In this document: positions 6,844 to 15,492 of the stretch, piece by piece
Position numbering within the stretch: position 1 is the first letter of the stretch
Layout: each line of letters begins with the position of its first letter
Origin: Rhodoferax sp.
GTDB lineage: Bacteria > Pseudomonadota > Gammaproteobacteria > Burkholderiales > Burkholderiaceae_C
Assembly (NCBI GenBank): GCA_021737905.1
Contig: JAIPDA010000001.1
Coordinates: 1 to 51,141 of the forward strand
DNA length: 51,141 nt
Direction of reading: 5' to 3'
Notes under the pieces: model-generated
What the model was told of the DNA's origin: nothing
Database searches by the model: none
The model's input: the letters and a program-made list of their open reading frames with translations, nothing else
Made by a program: the position numbers and the translations under genes

Positions 6844-8976
6844 ATGCCGCGCCAACTGTTCGTCACCACCGCCCTGCCGTATGCCAACGGCAATTTCCAC
6901 ATCGGCCATATCATGGAATACATCCAGGCCGACATCTGGGTGCGCTTCCAGCGCATGCAGGGCAACGCGGTCAATTTTGTGGGTGCTGACGACACGCATG
7001 GCGCGCCCATCATGATTGCGGCCGAGAAGGCCGGCAAGACACCCCAGCAGTTTGTGGCCGACATCGCCGCCGGCCGAAAGCCCTACCTGGACGGCTTTCA
7101 CATCAGCTTTGACAACTGGCACAGCACCGGCGCGCCGGAGAACCACGAACTGGCCCGCCAGATTTACCGCGACCTGCGCGATATTGCTGTAGACAAGGGC
7201 GGCTCGCTGATTGAGCGCAAGACGATTGAGCAGTTTTTTGACCCGGCCAAGAATATGTTTTTGCCGGACCGCTTCATCAAGGGCGAATGCCCCAAGTGCC
7301 ACGCCAAAGACCAGTACGGCGACAACTGCGAGGTCTGCGGCGCCGTGTATGCGCCCACCGACCTGATCAACCCCTTCTCGGCGCTGTCAGGCGTCAAGCC
7401 CGAGCTCAAAAGCTCGGAACACTTTTTCTTCAAGCTCTCGGACCCGCGCTGCGTCGAGTTTTTGCAGAACTGGACCCAGGACGGCAAGCTGCAGCCCGAG
7501 GTGGCCAACAAGGTCAAAGAGTGGTTCAGCGTGCGCACCAACCCCGACGGCAGCACCAGCGAAGGCTTGGGCGACTGGGATATCAGCCGGGACGCGCCCT
7601 ACTTCGGCATCGAGATTCCGGACGCGCCGGGCAAGTACTTTTACGTCTGGTTGGACGCGCCTGTGGGCTACCTGGCTTCATTGAAAAACCTGCTGGACAA
7701 GCGAGGTGAGGATTACGCCGCCTACATGGCCCAGCCCGATCTGGAGCAGTACCACTTCATCGGCAAAGACATCGTGACTTTTCACACGCTGTTTTGGCCG
7801 GCGATGCTGCATTTCAGCGGCCGCAAAGCGCCTACCAATATATTTGTGCACGGCTTTTTGACCGTGAACAACGGCGAAAAAATGAGCAAAAGCCGCGGCA
7901 CCGGCCTGGACCCGCTCAAGTACCTCAGCCTCGGCATGAACCCCGAGTGGCTGCGCTACTACCTGGCGGCCAAGCTCTCGGCGCGCAACGAAGACATTGA
8001 CTTCAACGCCGATGATTTCATGGCGCGGGTCAACAGCGACTTGATTGGTAAGTTTGTGAATATTGCAAGCCGGGCGGCGGGGTTTTTGACCAAGCGCTTT
8101 GATGGCAAGCTGAGCGCTAACTTCGGCCCGCAGGGCTTTGCGCTGCTCAGCGAGCTGCGTGAAGCATCGGACGGCATTGCCGCCCTGTATGAAACACGCG
8201 AGTTCGGCAAAGCCACCCGCGAGATCATGCTGATGGCTGACAAGGTGAACGCCTATGTCGATCAAAACAAGCCTTGGGACTTGGCCAAAGACGCTGCCAA
8301 CGACCAAGCCTTGCACCAGGTCTGCTCCACGCTGGTGAACACTTTCGCCGTGCTGGCGCGCTATCTCGCCCCGGTCTTGCCATCGCTGGCGCAGGCGGTT
8401 GAAGCCTTCACCGGCAGCGACATGAAAACCTGGAACGCCGTTGCGTCCGAAGTTGTCAGCATCCAGCCCTACCAGCACCTCATGCAACGCGTCACCCCCG
8501 AACAACTGGACGCGCTCTTCGAGCCGCCCGCAAAATTGGGGTCAGAGCCCGAATTTTCTGCTGGAAAATCGGGATCCGACCCCAATTCCTCCGGCTCCGA
8601 CCTCGCTTTGCCTCCCGGCGGCGAAGACATCGCCCCCACCATCTCCATCGACGACTTCGCCAAGATCGACCTGCGCATTGCGAAAATCGTGAATTGCGAA
8701 GCAGTCGAAGGCTCGGTCAAGCTGCTGCGGCTAACGCTCGATGTGGGCGAAGGCCGCTTGCGCAATGTGTTTTCCGGCATCGCCAGCATGTACAAGCCTG
8801 AAGACCTGATCGGTCAGCTCACCGTCATGGTCGCCAACCTCGCGCCGCGCAAAATGAAGTTTGGCGTGAGCGAGGGCATGGTGCTCGCCGCCAGCCACGC
8901 TGATGAGAAGGCGCAGCCCGGCATCTACATACTCAAGCCCTGGCCGGGTGCTGTGCCCGGCATGCGGATTCATTGA
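6844..8976 (+). CDS. metG: methionyl-tRNA synthetase (dimeric, with C-terminal tRNA-binding domain)
   Basis: 710 residues. Class I synthetase with HIGH at 19-22 (NFHIGH), a zinc knuckle CPKC (149-152) and CEVC (162-165), KMSKS at 346-350, an anticodon-binding helical domain, and a C-terminal EMAP/tRBD domain from about residue 600 (IDDFAKIDLRIAKIV, KMKFGVSEGMVLAAS). It charges tRNA-Met and initiator tRNA. The odd part is the linker at about 564-582, where the DNA is a 54-base imperfect palindrome read in frame as a Gly/Ser/Pro-rich spacer between the anticodon domain and the tRBD. The family normally has a variable linker here, so function should be kept. Confidence 0.98.
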   Translation: MPRQLFVTTALPYANGNFHIGHIMEYIQADIWVRFQRMQGNAVNFVGADDTHGAPIMIAAEKAGKTPQQFVADIAAGRKPYLDGFHISFDNWHSTGAPENHELARQIYRDLRDIAVDKGGSLIERKTIEQFFDPAKNMFLPDRFIKGECPKCHAKDQYGDNCEVCGAVYAPTDLINPFSALSGVKPELKSSEHFFFKLSDPRCVEFLQNWTQDGKLQPEVANKVKEWFSVRTNPDGSTSEGLGDWDISRDAPYFGIEIPDAPGKYFYVWLDAPVGYLASLKNLLDKRGEDYAAYMAQPDLEQYHFIGKDIVTFHTLFWPAMLHFSGRKAPTNIFVHGFLTVNNGEKMSKSRGTGLDPLKYLSLGMNPEWLRYYLAAKLSARNEDIDFNADDFMARVNSDLIGKFVNIASRAAGFLTKRFDGKLSANFGPQGFALLSELREASDGIAALYETREFGKATREIMLMADKVNAYVDQNKPWDLAKDAANDQALHQVCSTLVNTFAVLARYLAPVLPSLAQAVEAFTGSDMKTWNAVASEVVSIQPYQHLMQRVTPEQLDALFEPPAKLGSEPEFSAGKSGSDPNSSGSDLALPPGGEDIAPTISIDDFAKIDLRIAKIVNCEAVEGSVKLLRLTLDVGEGRLRNVFSGIASMYKPEDLIGQLTVMVANLAPRKMKFGVSEGMVLAASHADEKAQPGIYILKPWPGAVPGMRIH
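8534..8587. repeat. palindromic (REP-like) element inserted in frame in metG
   Basis: Two 25-base arms face each other across the 4-base loop TGCT (8559-8562). The left arm (8534-8558) begins AATTGGGGTCAGAGCCCG; the right arm (8563-8587) ends CGGGATCCGACCCCAATT. The outer 10 bases pair perfectly and the whole arm pairs at about 20 of 25 positions, better if one base is bulged. Length is 54 bases (18 codons) with no stop in the used frame. I see no second copy in this window. Similar GGGGTCAGAG/CTCTGACCCC palindromes recur in many betaproteobacterial genomes, to my recollection, and resemble REP sequences mobilised by RAYT transposases; that identity is an inference. Confidence 0.6.
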
Positions 8977-8987
8977 AAGAGACGACC

Positions 8988-9197
8988 ATGACAAAACAAA
9001 AGCTCAAGTTGGCCGCAGTCCTGTTGGCCACATCGCTTTGCTTGAGCGGCTGCGCTGTTGTCGCTGTGGCGGACGGCGCCGCGTCTTTGGTCGTGGGCAC
9101 GGTCGAGCTCGTCGGTGAAGCCGCCATGGGAACCGCTCGTGTTGCAGGCAAGGCGGTCGGTGCCGCAGCCGACGCCGTGCTGCCGGCGCGCAAGTGA
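8988..9197 (+). CDS. small Ala/Gly-rich lipoprotein
   Basis: 69 residues, starting at an ATG 11 bases after the metG stop with AAGAGA in front. It has a basic start (MTKQKLK), a hydrophobic h-region and the lipobox LSGC, giving a predicted lipid-anchored Cys at residue 22. The mature part is about 48 residues, made of short hydrophobic and small residues (VELVGEAAMGTARVAGKAVG), consistent with an amphipathic helix. I do not recognise a named family and no function can be assigned. The short gap suggests co-transcription with metG. A TTG 15 bases earlier also opens the frame but has no support. Confidence 0.7.
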   Translation: MTKQKLKLAAVLLATSLCLSGCAVVAVADGAASLVVGTVELVGEAAMGTARVAGKAVGAAADAVLPARK

Positions 9198-9233
9198 GCA
9201 TGGCAACCCCTCTGATGTGCCCGGCCCTTGCGG

Positions 9234-10865
9234 ATGAAACAAGCTGATTTCCTGGCGACTTTCAGGCCACGACTGCTAGACGCACTGGCAGGCTACACAC
9301 GAGAGCGTTTCATCAAAGACCTGGGGGCCGGTCTGACGGTGGGCATCGTGGCATTGCCTTTGGCCATGGCGTTTGCCATCGCCTCGGGCCTCAAACCCGA
9401 GGCCGGTATCTGGACCGCCATACTGGCCGGCGCGATGGTGGCGGCACTGGGCGGTTCGGCCGTGCAGATTGCCGGACCGGCGGGCGCGTTCATCGTCATC
9501 GTTTACGGCATTGTGGAGCGTTACGGCCTGGCCAATTTGTTGATCTCAACCAGCTGCGCCGGCGTGCTGATGTTTTTGTTGGGCCTGCTCAAGCTCGGCA
9601 CCCTGGTGCGCTATGTGCCGGTCAGCATTGTGGTGGGCTTTACCAACGGGATTGCCGTGCTAATTGCACTGTCGCAGGTGAAAGATTTTTTTGGTTTGAA
9701 GCTGGAGGCCATGCCGGCTGATTTTTTCTCGCAGCTGCATGCCATAGCCGGCCACCTGAACTCCACCAACGTCTGGGCACTGCTGCTGGCTGCGGCCTGC
9801 CTGGGCGGCCTGTTTGTCTGGCCGCGCTTGTTGGCAATGCGCCCCAATAACGCCGGCCGGACAAGGCACGTGACACGGGCGATGCGCGCTGCTGCGCGCC
9901 TGCCCGGCCCCGTCGTGGCCCTGGTGTCACTGACTGCGCTGGCCTTTTTGGCGGGTCTGCCGGTGGAGACCATCGGCTCGCGTTTCGGGGGTATTCCCGA
10001 CGCTTTGCCGGTCTTTGCCTGGCCCGATTTTTCATGGGACACCGTGCGCTTGCTGTTGGCGCCCACATTGACGATTGCGATGCTGGGTGCGATCGAGTCG
10101 CTGCTGTGCGCCAGGGTGGCCGATCAGATCTCAGGGCTTCCGCGCCATGATCCGAACCAGGAGCTGATGGCACAAGGTCTGGCCAATCTGGTGGTGCCTT
10201 TTTTTGGCGGCATGCCGGCAACCGGCACCATCGCACGGACGGTAACCAATGTACGCGCCGGTGCCAGCTCACCGGTTTCCGGGCTGGTGCATGCGCTGAC
10301 GCTGCTGGTCATTGTGCTGGTGGCCGCACCCCTGGCACTGCATGTGCCACTGGCAGTGTTGGCCGGCATTTTGATGTACGTGGCATGGAACATGGGTGAG
10401 TGGCGCGGGCTGCTGCACTTGCGCCAGTACAGCAGCCACTACCGGCTGCTGATGCTGGGCACATTTTTCATGACCGTGGTCTTTGACCTGACGGTGGCGC
10501 TGCAAATCGGGCTGGTGTTGGCTTGCGTGCTGTTTGTGCGGCGCATGAGTTCCCTGTTTCAAGTGACGCAGACCGCCCGCGATGAGGGCTCAGCGAGTTT
10601 TCAGCTCTCCGGCTCCTTGTTTTTCGGGGCGGTGGCCAAGATCGATCCGGTCCTGACTGTGGTTGAGAGCACACCGCATGCCTTGCTGATTCGGCTGGAC
10701 GCACAGCAGCTGCAGTCGCTGGACCAATCGGGGCTGGCGGTGCTGGAGCAGCTGCACACAGCCGTGACACAGCGCGGTGGCCGGCTGGTGATCACCGGGC
10801 TCCATGCCCAGCCCCTGCAGACCATGGCACGCGCCGGCTTTTTGTCCAAAATTGACAGCGCCTAA
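9234..10865 (+). CDS. SulP family anion transporter with STAS domain
   Basis: 543 residues from the only in-frame ATG near the start; the preceding bases have no clear Shine-Dalgarno. The N-terminal three quarters are hydrophobic with about ten to twelve membrane spans and SulP hallmarks (GLTVGIVALPLAMAFAIASG, AGPAGAF, GFTNGIAVLIALSQ, NQELMAQGLANLVVPFFGGMP). The last 100 residues form a STAS domain with the LDQSG loop. SulP proteins carry sulfate, bicarbonate or dicarboxylates across the inner membrane; the substrate here is not determined. No carbonic anhydrase or sulfur genes are adjacent. A TAAAAT sequence overlaps the stop codon and may promote the next gene. Confidence 0.93.
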   Translation: MKQADFLATFRPRLLDALAGYTRERFIKDLGAGLTVGIVALPLAMAFAIASGLKPEAGIWTAILAGAMVAALGGSAVQIAGPAGAFIVIVYGIVERYGLANLLISTSCAGVLMFLLGLLKLGTLVRYVPVSIVVGFTNGIAVLIALSQVKDFFGLKLEAMPADFFSQLHAIAGHLNSTNVWALLLAAACLGGLFVWPRLLAMRPNNAGRTRHVTRAMRAAARLPGPVVALVSLTALAFLAGLPVETIGSRFGGIPDALPVFAWPDFSWDTVRLLLAPTLTIAMLGAIESLLCARVADQISGLPRHDPNQELMAQGLANLVVPFFGGMPATGTIARTVTNVRAGASSPVSGLVHALTLLVIVLVAAPLALHVPLAVLAGILMYVAWNMGEWRGLLHLRQYSSHYRLLMLGTFFMTVVFDLTVALQIGLVLACVLFVRRMSSLFQVTQTARDEGSASFQLSGSLFFGAVAKIDPVLTVVESTPHALLIRLDAQQLQSLDQSGLAVLEQLHTAVTQRGGRLVITGLHAQPLQTMARAGFLSKIDSA

Positions 10866-10888
10866 AATGGTGGCAAAGGTAATTACAC

Positions 10889-11107
10889 ATGTCCATCTTC
10901 CGCCGCCCCGACTACACCTCCGAAGTGACCCAGTTCATTGACGGCCTCAAGGCCCAAAAGCCCACGCTTGAAGCCGAGCAACGTGCCGGCCGGGCGCTGC
11001 TGTGGGACAAACAGCTGGACCGCAGCGCCGAGCAGGGATTTCAAGACGGCAGGCTTGAGCAGCAGGCCTATGTGTACCTGACCGGTCAGCGTCCACAGGG
11101 TTCATGA
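10889..11107 (+). CDS. DUF3460 family protein
   Basis: 72-residue soluble protein starting MSIFRRPDYTSEVTQFID with AAAGG at a good distance before the ATG. The pattern FRRPDY-SE-T-FI-LK and the tail WDK-LDR matches the short DUF3460 family of betaproteobacteria. Function unknown. It sits just upstream of scpA. A TAAAAT box at 10863-10868, overlapping the sulP stop, could be its -10. Confidence 0.85.
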   Translation: MSIFRRPDYTSEVTQFIDGLKAQKPTLEAEQRAGRALLWDKQLDRSAEQGFQDGRLEQQAYVYLTGQRPQGS

Positions 11108-11185
11108 GCCTGTGCCGGTTTGCCGGCCAGCGCGGTCGCCCGCCTGCTTTTGCAGCCTCTGACAGAGCCGGCCCGTTTCAATCAC

Positions 11186-12076
11186 ATGAACAACTCATCT
11201 CCCGCCAACGCTAACTCCGACCGGCCGGCCGGCGGCCTGGACGAGCTACTGCCTGCGGCCCATGCCGGCGGGCCAGACATGCCCGGGGTGATCGACCAAG
11301 TGGCCTTGGCCAAGCTCTACGGCGAGCCGCTCTTTGCGATGCCGCACGACCTGTACATCCCGCCGGATGCCCTGAAAGTGTTTCTGGAGGCCTTTGAAGG
11401 CCCGCTGGACTTGCTGCTTTACCTGATCCGTAAGCAGAACTTCAATATTCTGGACATTCCCATGGCTGCGGTCACCCGGCAGTACCTGGCTTATGTGGAC
11501 GAGATCCGCTCGACCAACCTGGAGTTGGCGGCCGAGTACCTGTTGATGGCGGCCATGCTGATTGAGATCAAGTCACGCATGCTGCTGCCGCCCAAGAAAA
11601 CTGCTGAAGGCCAGGAGGCAGAAGACCCACGCGCCGAGTTAGTTCGCCGTTTGCTGGAGTATGAGCAGATCAAGCTGGCTGCACATCAACTCAATGAAAT
11701 TCCGCAGTTCGGGCGGGATTTTATGCGGGCCCAGGTGTATGTGGAGCAGGCGCTGCAGCCACGCTTTCCGGATGTTCATGTGGCGGACCTGCAGGAGGCC
11801 TGGCGCGACATCGTCAAACGTGCGCGGCTGGTGCAACACCACATCATCAGCCGCGAAGCGCTCAGCGTGCGCGAGCACATGAGCATCGTGCTGCGCAAAC
11901 TCCAGGGCAGCCGCTTTGTCGTCTTTGAAGATCTGTTTGACACCACGCGCGGCATGCCGGTGCTGGTGGTGACCTTCATTGCCATGCTGGAGTTGTGCAA
12001 GGAAGGTCTGATCGATGTGACACAGGCCGAAGCCTTTGCACCGATTTACGTGCGACTGGCCTATACACCGGCCTGA
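11186..12076 (+). CDS. scpA: segregation and condensation protein A
   Basis: 296 residues from the ATG at 11186. ScpA is the kleisin that bridges the SMC heads and, with ScpB, forms the condensin complex on the nucleoid. The N-terminal kleisin domain begins after a 45-residue variable tail (LKVFLEAFEGPLDLLLYLIRKQNFNILDIP), and the C-terminal winged helix lies near the end (FVVFEDLF, VVTFIAMLELCKEGLI). The N-terminal tail is longer than in many ScpA proteins. The frame is open another 22 codons upstream without a better start. No scpB follows; panC comes next after 58 bases. Confidence 0.95.
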   Translation: MNNSSPANANSDRPAGGLDELLPAAHAGGPDMPGVIDQVALAKLYGEPLFAMPHDLYIPPDALKVFLEAFEGPLDLLLYLIRKQNFNILDIPMAAVTRQYLAYVDEIRSTNLELAAEYLLMAAMLIEIKSRMLLPPKKTAEGQEAEDPRAELVRRLLEYEQIKLAAHQLNEIPQFGRDFMRAQVYVEQALQPRFPDVHVADLQEAWRDIVKRARLVQHHIISREALSVREHMSIVLRKLQGSRFVVFEDLFDTTRGMPVLVVTFIAMLELCKEGLIDVTQAEAFAPIYVRLAYTPA

Positions 12077-12134
12077 TTTTTTTGTAGTCTGTGCCCGTCA
12101 TTCGTTCACAAATCCGGCCGCAAGGATTTTTCTG

Positions 12135-12986
12135 ATGCAAATTGTTCACACCATTGCCGACCTGCGCGAGCAGCTGCGCGGTTTCCAGCGACCCGCCTTT
12201 GTGCCCACCATGGGCAATCTGCACGACGGGCATATCGCATTGGTCAAACAAGCCCGGACATTGGGCGATGTGACGGTTTCCAGCATCTTCGTCAACCGCT
12301 TGCAGTTTGCGCCGAACGAAGACTTTGACAGCTACCCCCGCACGCTGGACGCCGATGCCCAGCGCCTGGAGGCGGCCGGCTGCAACCTGCTGTTTGCTCC
12401 GCGCGAAAAAGAGCTCTACCCACAACCGCAGACCTACAAGGTTCACCCGGCCTCGGAGCTGTCGGACATTCTTGAAGGGCATTTTCGGCCCGGCTTTTTC
12501 ATTGGTGTCAGCACCGTGGTGCTCAAACTTTTTTCCTGTGTTTTTGCCGGTATGCCCGAGGGTGTCGCTGCTTTCGGCAAAAAAGACTACCAACAGGTGC
12601 TGGTGGTGCAGCGCATGGTGCAGCAACTGGCTTTGCCGATAGAGATCATCGCCGGTGAAACCCAGCGTGCGGCCGACGGCCTGGCACTGTCCTCGCGCAA
12701 CAGCTACCTCAGCACAACTGAGCGTGCAGAAGCCGTGCAGCTGTTGATCGCCCTGAAAGCCCTGGGCCAGGCCGCCAAGGGCGCGCGCTTGGCGCAGTTG
12801 CCCGAGCTTGAAGCCGCCGCCATGCAAACGCTGGCGCGGCGCGGCTGGAAACCCGACTACCTGACCGTGCGCAGACGCAGTGATTTACTGCTGCCGCAAA
12901 GCGAAGCACTGGCCAGCGATCCCCTGGTGGTGCTCGGTGCGGCCAAGTTGGGCATGACCCGGCTGATCGACAACATCGAGATTTAA
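12135..12986 (+). CDS. panC: pantothenate synthetase
   Basis: 283 residues. It ligates pantoate and beta-alanine using ATP in the pantothenate/CoA pathway. Signature motifs are PTMGNLHDGH near 23-32 (the HIGH-like site), FVNRLQFAPNEDF, GKKDYQQVLVVQRMV and ALSSRNSYLS. The chosen ATG gives the usual MQIVHTIADLRE start; GCAAGGA lies upstream. The usual partners panB and panD are not in the window. The last enzyme of the same pathway, coaE, is in the window at 40788-41399 but in a different operon. Confidence 0.97.
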   Translation: MQIVHTIADLREQLRGFQRPAFVPTMGNLHDGHIALVKQARTLGDVTVSSIFVNRLQFAPNEDFDSYPRTLDADAQRLEAAGCNLLFAPREKELYPQPQTYKVHPASELSDILEGHFRPGFFIGVSTVVLKLFSCVFAGMPEGVAAFGKKDYQQVLVVQRMVQQLALPIEIIAGETQRAADGLALSSRNSYLSTTERAEAVQLLIALKALGQAAKGARLAQLPELEAAAMQTLARRGWKPDYLTVRRRSDLLLPQSEALASDPLVVLGAAKLGMTRLIDNIEI

Positions 12987-12996
12987 AGCGCCGGGC

Positions 12997-14028
12997 TCAG
13001 CCCAACTCAGCAGTGGGATCGCGCCCCATCAAAGAAGCCACAGCCTGCGACGCACTCAGCTGGCCGTCTAACAGGGCCACGACGGCCTGGGCAATCGGCA
13101 TGTCAACGCCCAGAGCTCTGGCCCTTTGCACCACCGTTCGCGCGCAGTAAACCCCTTCAGCGACATGGCCCAGGCTGGCCACGGCCTGGGCCAGTGTCTG
13201 ACCCTGGGCCAGCAGCACACCGACCTGGCGATTGCGGCTGAGATCGCCAGTGGCCGTGAGCACCAGATCACCCAGACCCGACAAGCCGGTAAAGGTGTCG
13301 GCACGTGCGCCCAGCGCCACACCCAGACGCGTCATTTCGGCCAGACCGCGGGTGATCAGAGCGGCCCGCGCATTGAGCCCGAGTTGCAGGCCGTCGCAAA
13401 AGCCACAAGCTATCGCCAGCACGTTTTTAACAGCGCCGCCCACCTCCACACCCACCATGTCATGGCTGGCGTAGACACGCAAGGTCGGCTGGTGAAAAGC
13501 CGCCACCAGCGCGTCCCGCACACCGGCGTGTTCACTGGCGGCCACCAGCGCGGTCGGCCGGCCCATGGCAACTTCACGCGCAAAACTCGGCCCGCTCAGC
13601 ACGCCGGCAGCCAGGTCGGGAGCCATCTGGGCACAGATTTCATGGGCCAGTAAGCCGCCTGCGTCCGGACTCTTACCCTCTGGCGATTCAAAGCCCTTGC
13701 ACAGCCAGGCCACCGGAACGCCTACCCTGGCTGCCTGCAAGCGCAGCAGCACACTGCGCAAGCCGGCCATGGGCGTGGCAATGATGACCAGGTCTTGTCC
13801 GGCCACAGTCGTCTCTAAAGCGCTCGCTGCGCCGCCGGTGACTTGCAGGGACTCGGGCAGCGCGACACCGGGCAGATAACGCATGTTTTGCCGGGTGCTT
13901 TGGATGGCAGTGACCAGTGCCGGATCGCGCGCCCACAGCGTGAGCGCATGCGGCGACCGGTCCTGGCTGCAGGCCGATACAGCCAGTGCGGTGCCCCAAG
14001 CCCCGGCACCCAGGACGCAGATTTTCAT
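12997..14028 (-). CDS. gpsA: NAD(P)-dependent glycerol-3-phosphate dehydrogenase
   Basis: 343 residues. Rossmann motif GAGAWGTALA at 7-16, then DLVIIATPM, ACVL-like GPSFAREVA, the catalytic Lys region VGGAVKNVLAIACG, and the substrate loop LSGLGDLVLTATG-LSRN. It makes sn-glycerol 3-phosphate from dihydroxyacetone phosphate for phospholipid synthesis. Last gene of the minus-strand set rhodanese-grxC-secB-gpsA, 53 bases after secB. Its 3' end faces panC across 10 bases with no clear terminator. Confidence 0.97.
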   Translation of the reverse strand: MKICVLGAGAWGTALAVSACSQDRSPHALTLWARDPALVTAIQSTRQNMRYLPGVALPESLQVTGGAASALETTVAGQDLVIIATPMAGLRSVLLRLQAARVGVPVAWLCKGFESPEGKSPDAGGLLAHEICAQMAPDLAAGVLSGPSFAREVAMGRPTALVAASEHAGVRDALVAAFHQPTLRVYASHDMVGVEVGGAVKNVLAIACGFCDGLQLGLNARAALITRGLAEMTRLGVALGARADTFTGLSGLGDLVLTATGDLSRNRQVGVLLAQGQTLAQAVASLGHVAEGVYCARTVVQRARALGVDMPIAQAVVALLDGQLSASQAVASLMGRDPTAELG

Positions 14029-14081
14029 ACCGCGTGGCCTAACGGAGTTGCCCGGACGGTGTGCAGGGCGGCGTTCAAGGC

Positions 14082-14540
14082 TTAAACAATGATCTGGGGA
14101 GCGGCCTGGCTGGCGTCTTCGGCCTGCTGCTGGTACATGGCCTGAAAGTTGATTTCGGCCAGGTGTACGGGCGGAAAGCCGGCACGTTGAATCATGTCTG
14201 CCACATTACCGCGCAGGTAGGGGTAGACAATCTGCGGGCAGGCAATGCCCAAGATAGAGCCGAGCTGCTCGGGGTCGATGTTGCGCACTTCAAAAATGCC
14301 GGCTTGCTTGGCTTCAACCATGAAGACCGTCTTGTCTTGGATCTTGGTGTGCACAGTGGCGGTCACAGTGACCTCAAAAATGCCTTCGACCACCGGTTTG
14401 GTTTCGACGCCCAACTGAATGTCCACGCTGGGTTGCTCTTGCTGCATCAGGATTTCGGGGGAATTGGGCTGCTCCAGCGACACATCTTTGAGGTAAACGC
14501 GCTGAATCTGAAAAACCGGTTCAAGATTGGCTTCTGCCAT
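14082..14540 (-). CDS. secB: protein-export chaperone SecB
   Basis: 152 residues. SecB holds precursors unfolded and hands them to SecA. Family text is present: FQIQRVYLKDVSLEQPNSP, a VTATV strand, FMVEAKQAGIF and the SecA-binding/core block LGIACPQIVYPYLRGNVADM, GFPPVHLAEINF. Acidic N-terminus and Gln-rich tail as usual. AAAGAG precedes the ATG. Linkage with grxC and gpsA is the standard proteobacterial arrangement. Confidence 0.98.
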   Translation of the reverse strand: MAEANLEPVFQIQRVYLKDVSLEQPNSPEILMQQEQPSVDIQLGVETKPVVEGIFEVTVTATVHTKIQDKTVFMVEAKQAGIFEVRNIDPEQLGSILGIACPQIVYPYLRGNVADMIQRAGFPPVHLAEINFQAMYQQQAEDASQAAPQIIV

Positions 14541-14631
14541 GGTGCTCTTTCAAAAAACGATAAATAGGAAGACGTCGGGCCAATGAGGGCTTTAACAAAA
14601 GATTATCTCAGGCCGGAAAAGGTGCTCAGTC

Positions 14632-14892
14632 TCAAGCCACTGCAAGCAATGGCAGCAAACCGCCACGGCCATCCAGCGCGACCAGGTCGTCGCAACCGCC
14701 CACATGGGTTTGGCCGATGAAAATCTGGGGTACTGTGCGCCGGCCTGTGATCTGCATCATGGTTTCGCGCTGGCCGGGCAGCAGGTCGACGCGGATTTCT
14801 TCGAGTTCTGCAACACCGCGCTGCTTGAGCAAGGCTTTGGCCTGCAGGCAGTAGGGGCAGGTGCCGGTGGTGTAAATTTTGACGGTAGGCAT
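14632..14892 (-). CDS. grxC: glutaredoxin 3
   Basis: 86 residues, the usual length. The dithiol active site CPYC (TGTCPYC) stands near residue 11, followed by TVPQIFIGQTHVGGCDDLVALD, the cis-Pro and glutathione-binding region. It reduces disulfides with glutathione in the cytoplasm. AGGAG lies eight bases before the ATG. It follows the rhodanese gene by 20 bases and precedes secB by 91. Confidence 0.97.
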   Translation of the reverse strand: MPTVKIYTTGTCPYCLQAKALLKQRGVAELEEIRVDLLPGQRETMMQITGRRTVPQIFIGQTHVGGCDDLVALDGRGGLLPLLAVA

Positions 14893-14912
14893 GTTCAGGG
14901 CTCCTGTCTTTT

Positions 14913-15323
14913 TCAGGCTTTTTCAACCGGTAAATTGGCTTCTCGCCATGATTTGAGCCCACCGCCCAGGCTTTGCGCCTGCTCATAGCCCATTTTTTTG
15001 GCCACCGCCACCGCGCGGCCGGCGCGCGCGCCCAGCGGGCACACCAGAATCACGGGCAGGGCCTTGTTTTTGACCAGGCCAGGCAGCTTTTCTTCGAGCT
15101 GACCGAAAGGAATGTTTTTGGAGCCGCCCACGTGGCCGGCCGCAAATTCATGCGGTTCGCCCACGTCAATCACCACCGCCTTTTCACGGTTAATAAGTTG
15201 CACGGCAGCCGTCGGGCTGAGCTTGCCGGCCGAAGCGCTCTCGGCAATCAGGGGCCACAGGAGCATGCCGCCCGACGCCAATGCGACGGAAATCAGCATC
15301 CAGTTGTCGATGAGAAATTTCAA
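14913..15323 (-). CDS. membrane-anchored rhodanese-like protein
   Basis: 136 residues from a TTG start at 15323, preceded by AAAAGG at 6 bases. I prefer this to the ATG at 15299, which would remove the KFLIDNW segment that looks conserved, and to the longer open frame into the gpmA leader. One N-terminal membrane helix (about residues 8-27) is followed by a rhodanese domain with VIDVGEPHEFAAGHV and the active-site loop CPLGARAG, so the catalytic Cys is present. Rhodaneses move sulfane sulfur or act as sulfur-binding modules. First gene of the grxC-secB-gpsA set. Substrate unknown. Confidence 0.85.
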   Translation of the reverse strand: MKFLIDNWMLISVALASGGMLLWPLIAESASAGKLSPTAAVQLINREKAVVIDVGEPHEFAAGHVGGSKNIPFGQLEEKLPGLVKNKALPVILVCPLGARAGRAVAVAKKMGYEQAQSLGGGLKSWREANLPVEKA

Positions 15324-15492
15324 TTTGAACCTTTTGAGTGTTGCGCCACAGGGCCATAAAGCAGTGATTTTAGAATGCAGGGCAAGACTGGCGCATACGG
15401 CCGGTTGGCAAGACCCCGAAACCGGCGATTTCCGGACATTTTTTTGTGACTGTTCCCTTAGGCATTTTTCAGCCCTTTTCCCGAACCACCCC

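Noticed and set aside
6708..7064. 119-codon N-terminal extension of the Mrp gene
   Set aside because: It lies antisense to the metG start and promoter and lacks similarity; the ATG at 6707 gives the family start.
15112..15492. 127-codon N-terminal extension of phosphoglycerate mutase
   Set aside because: It runs antisense to the rhodanese gene; MYKLVLIRHGES is the known start of the enzyme.
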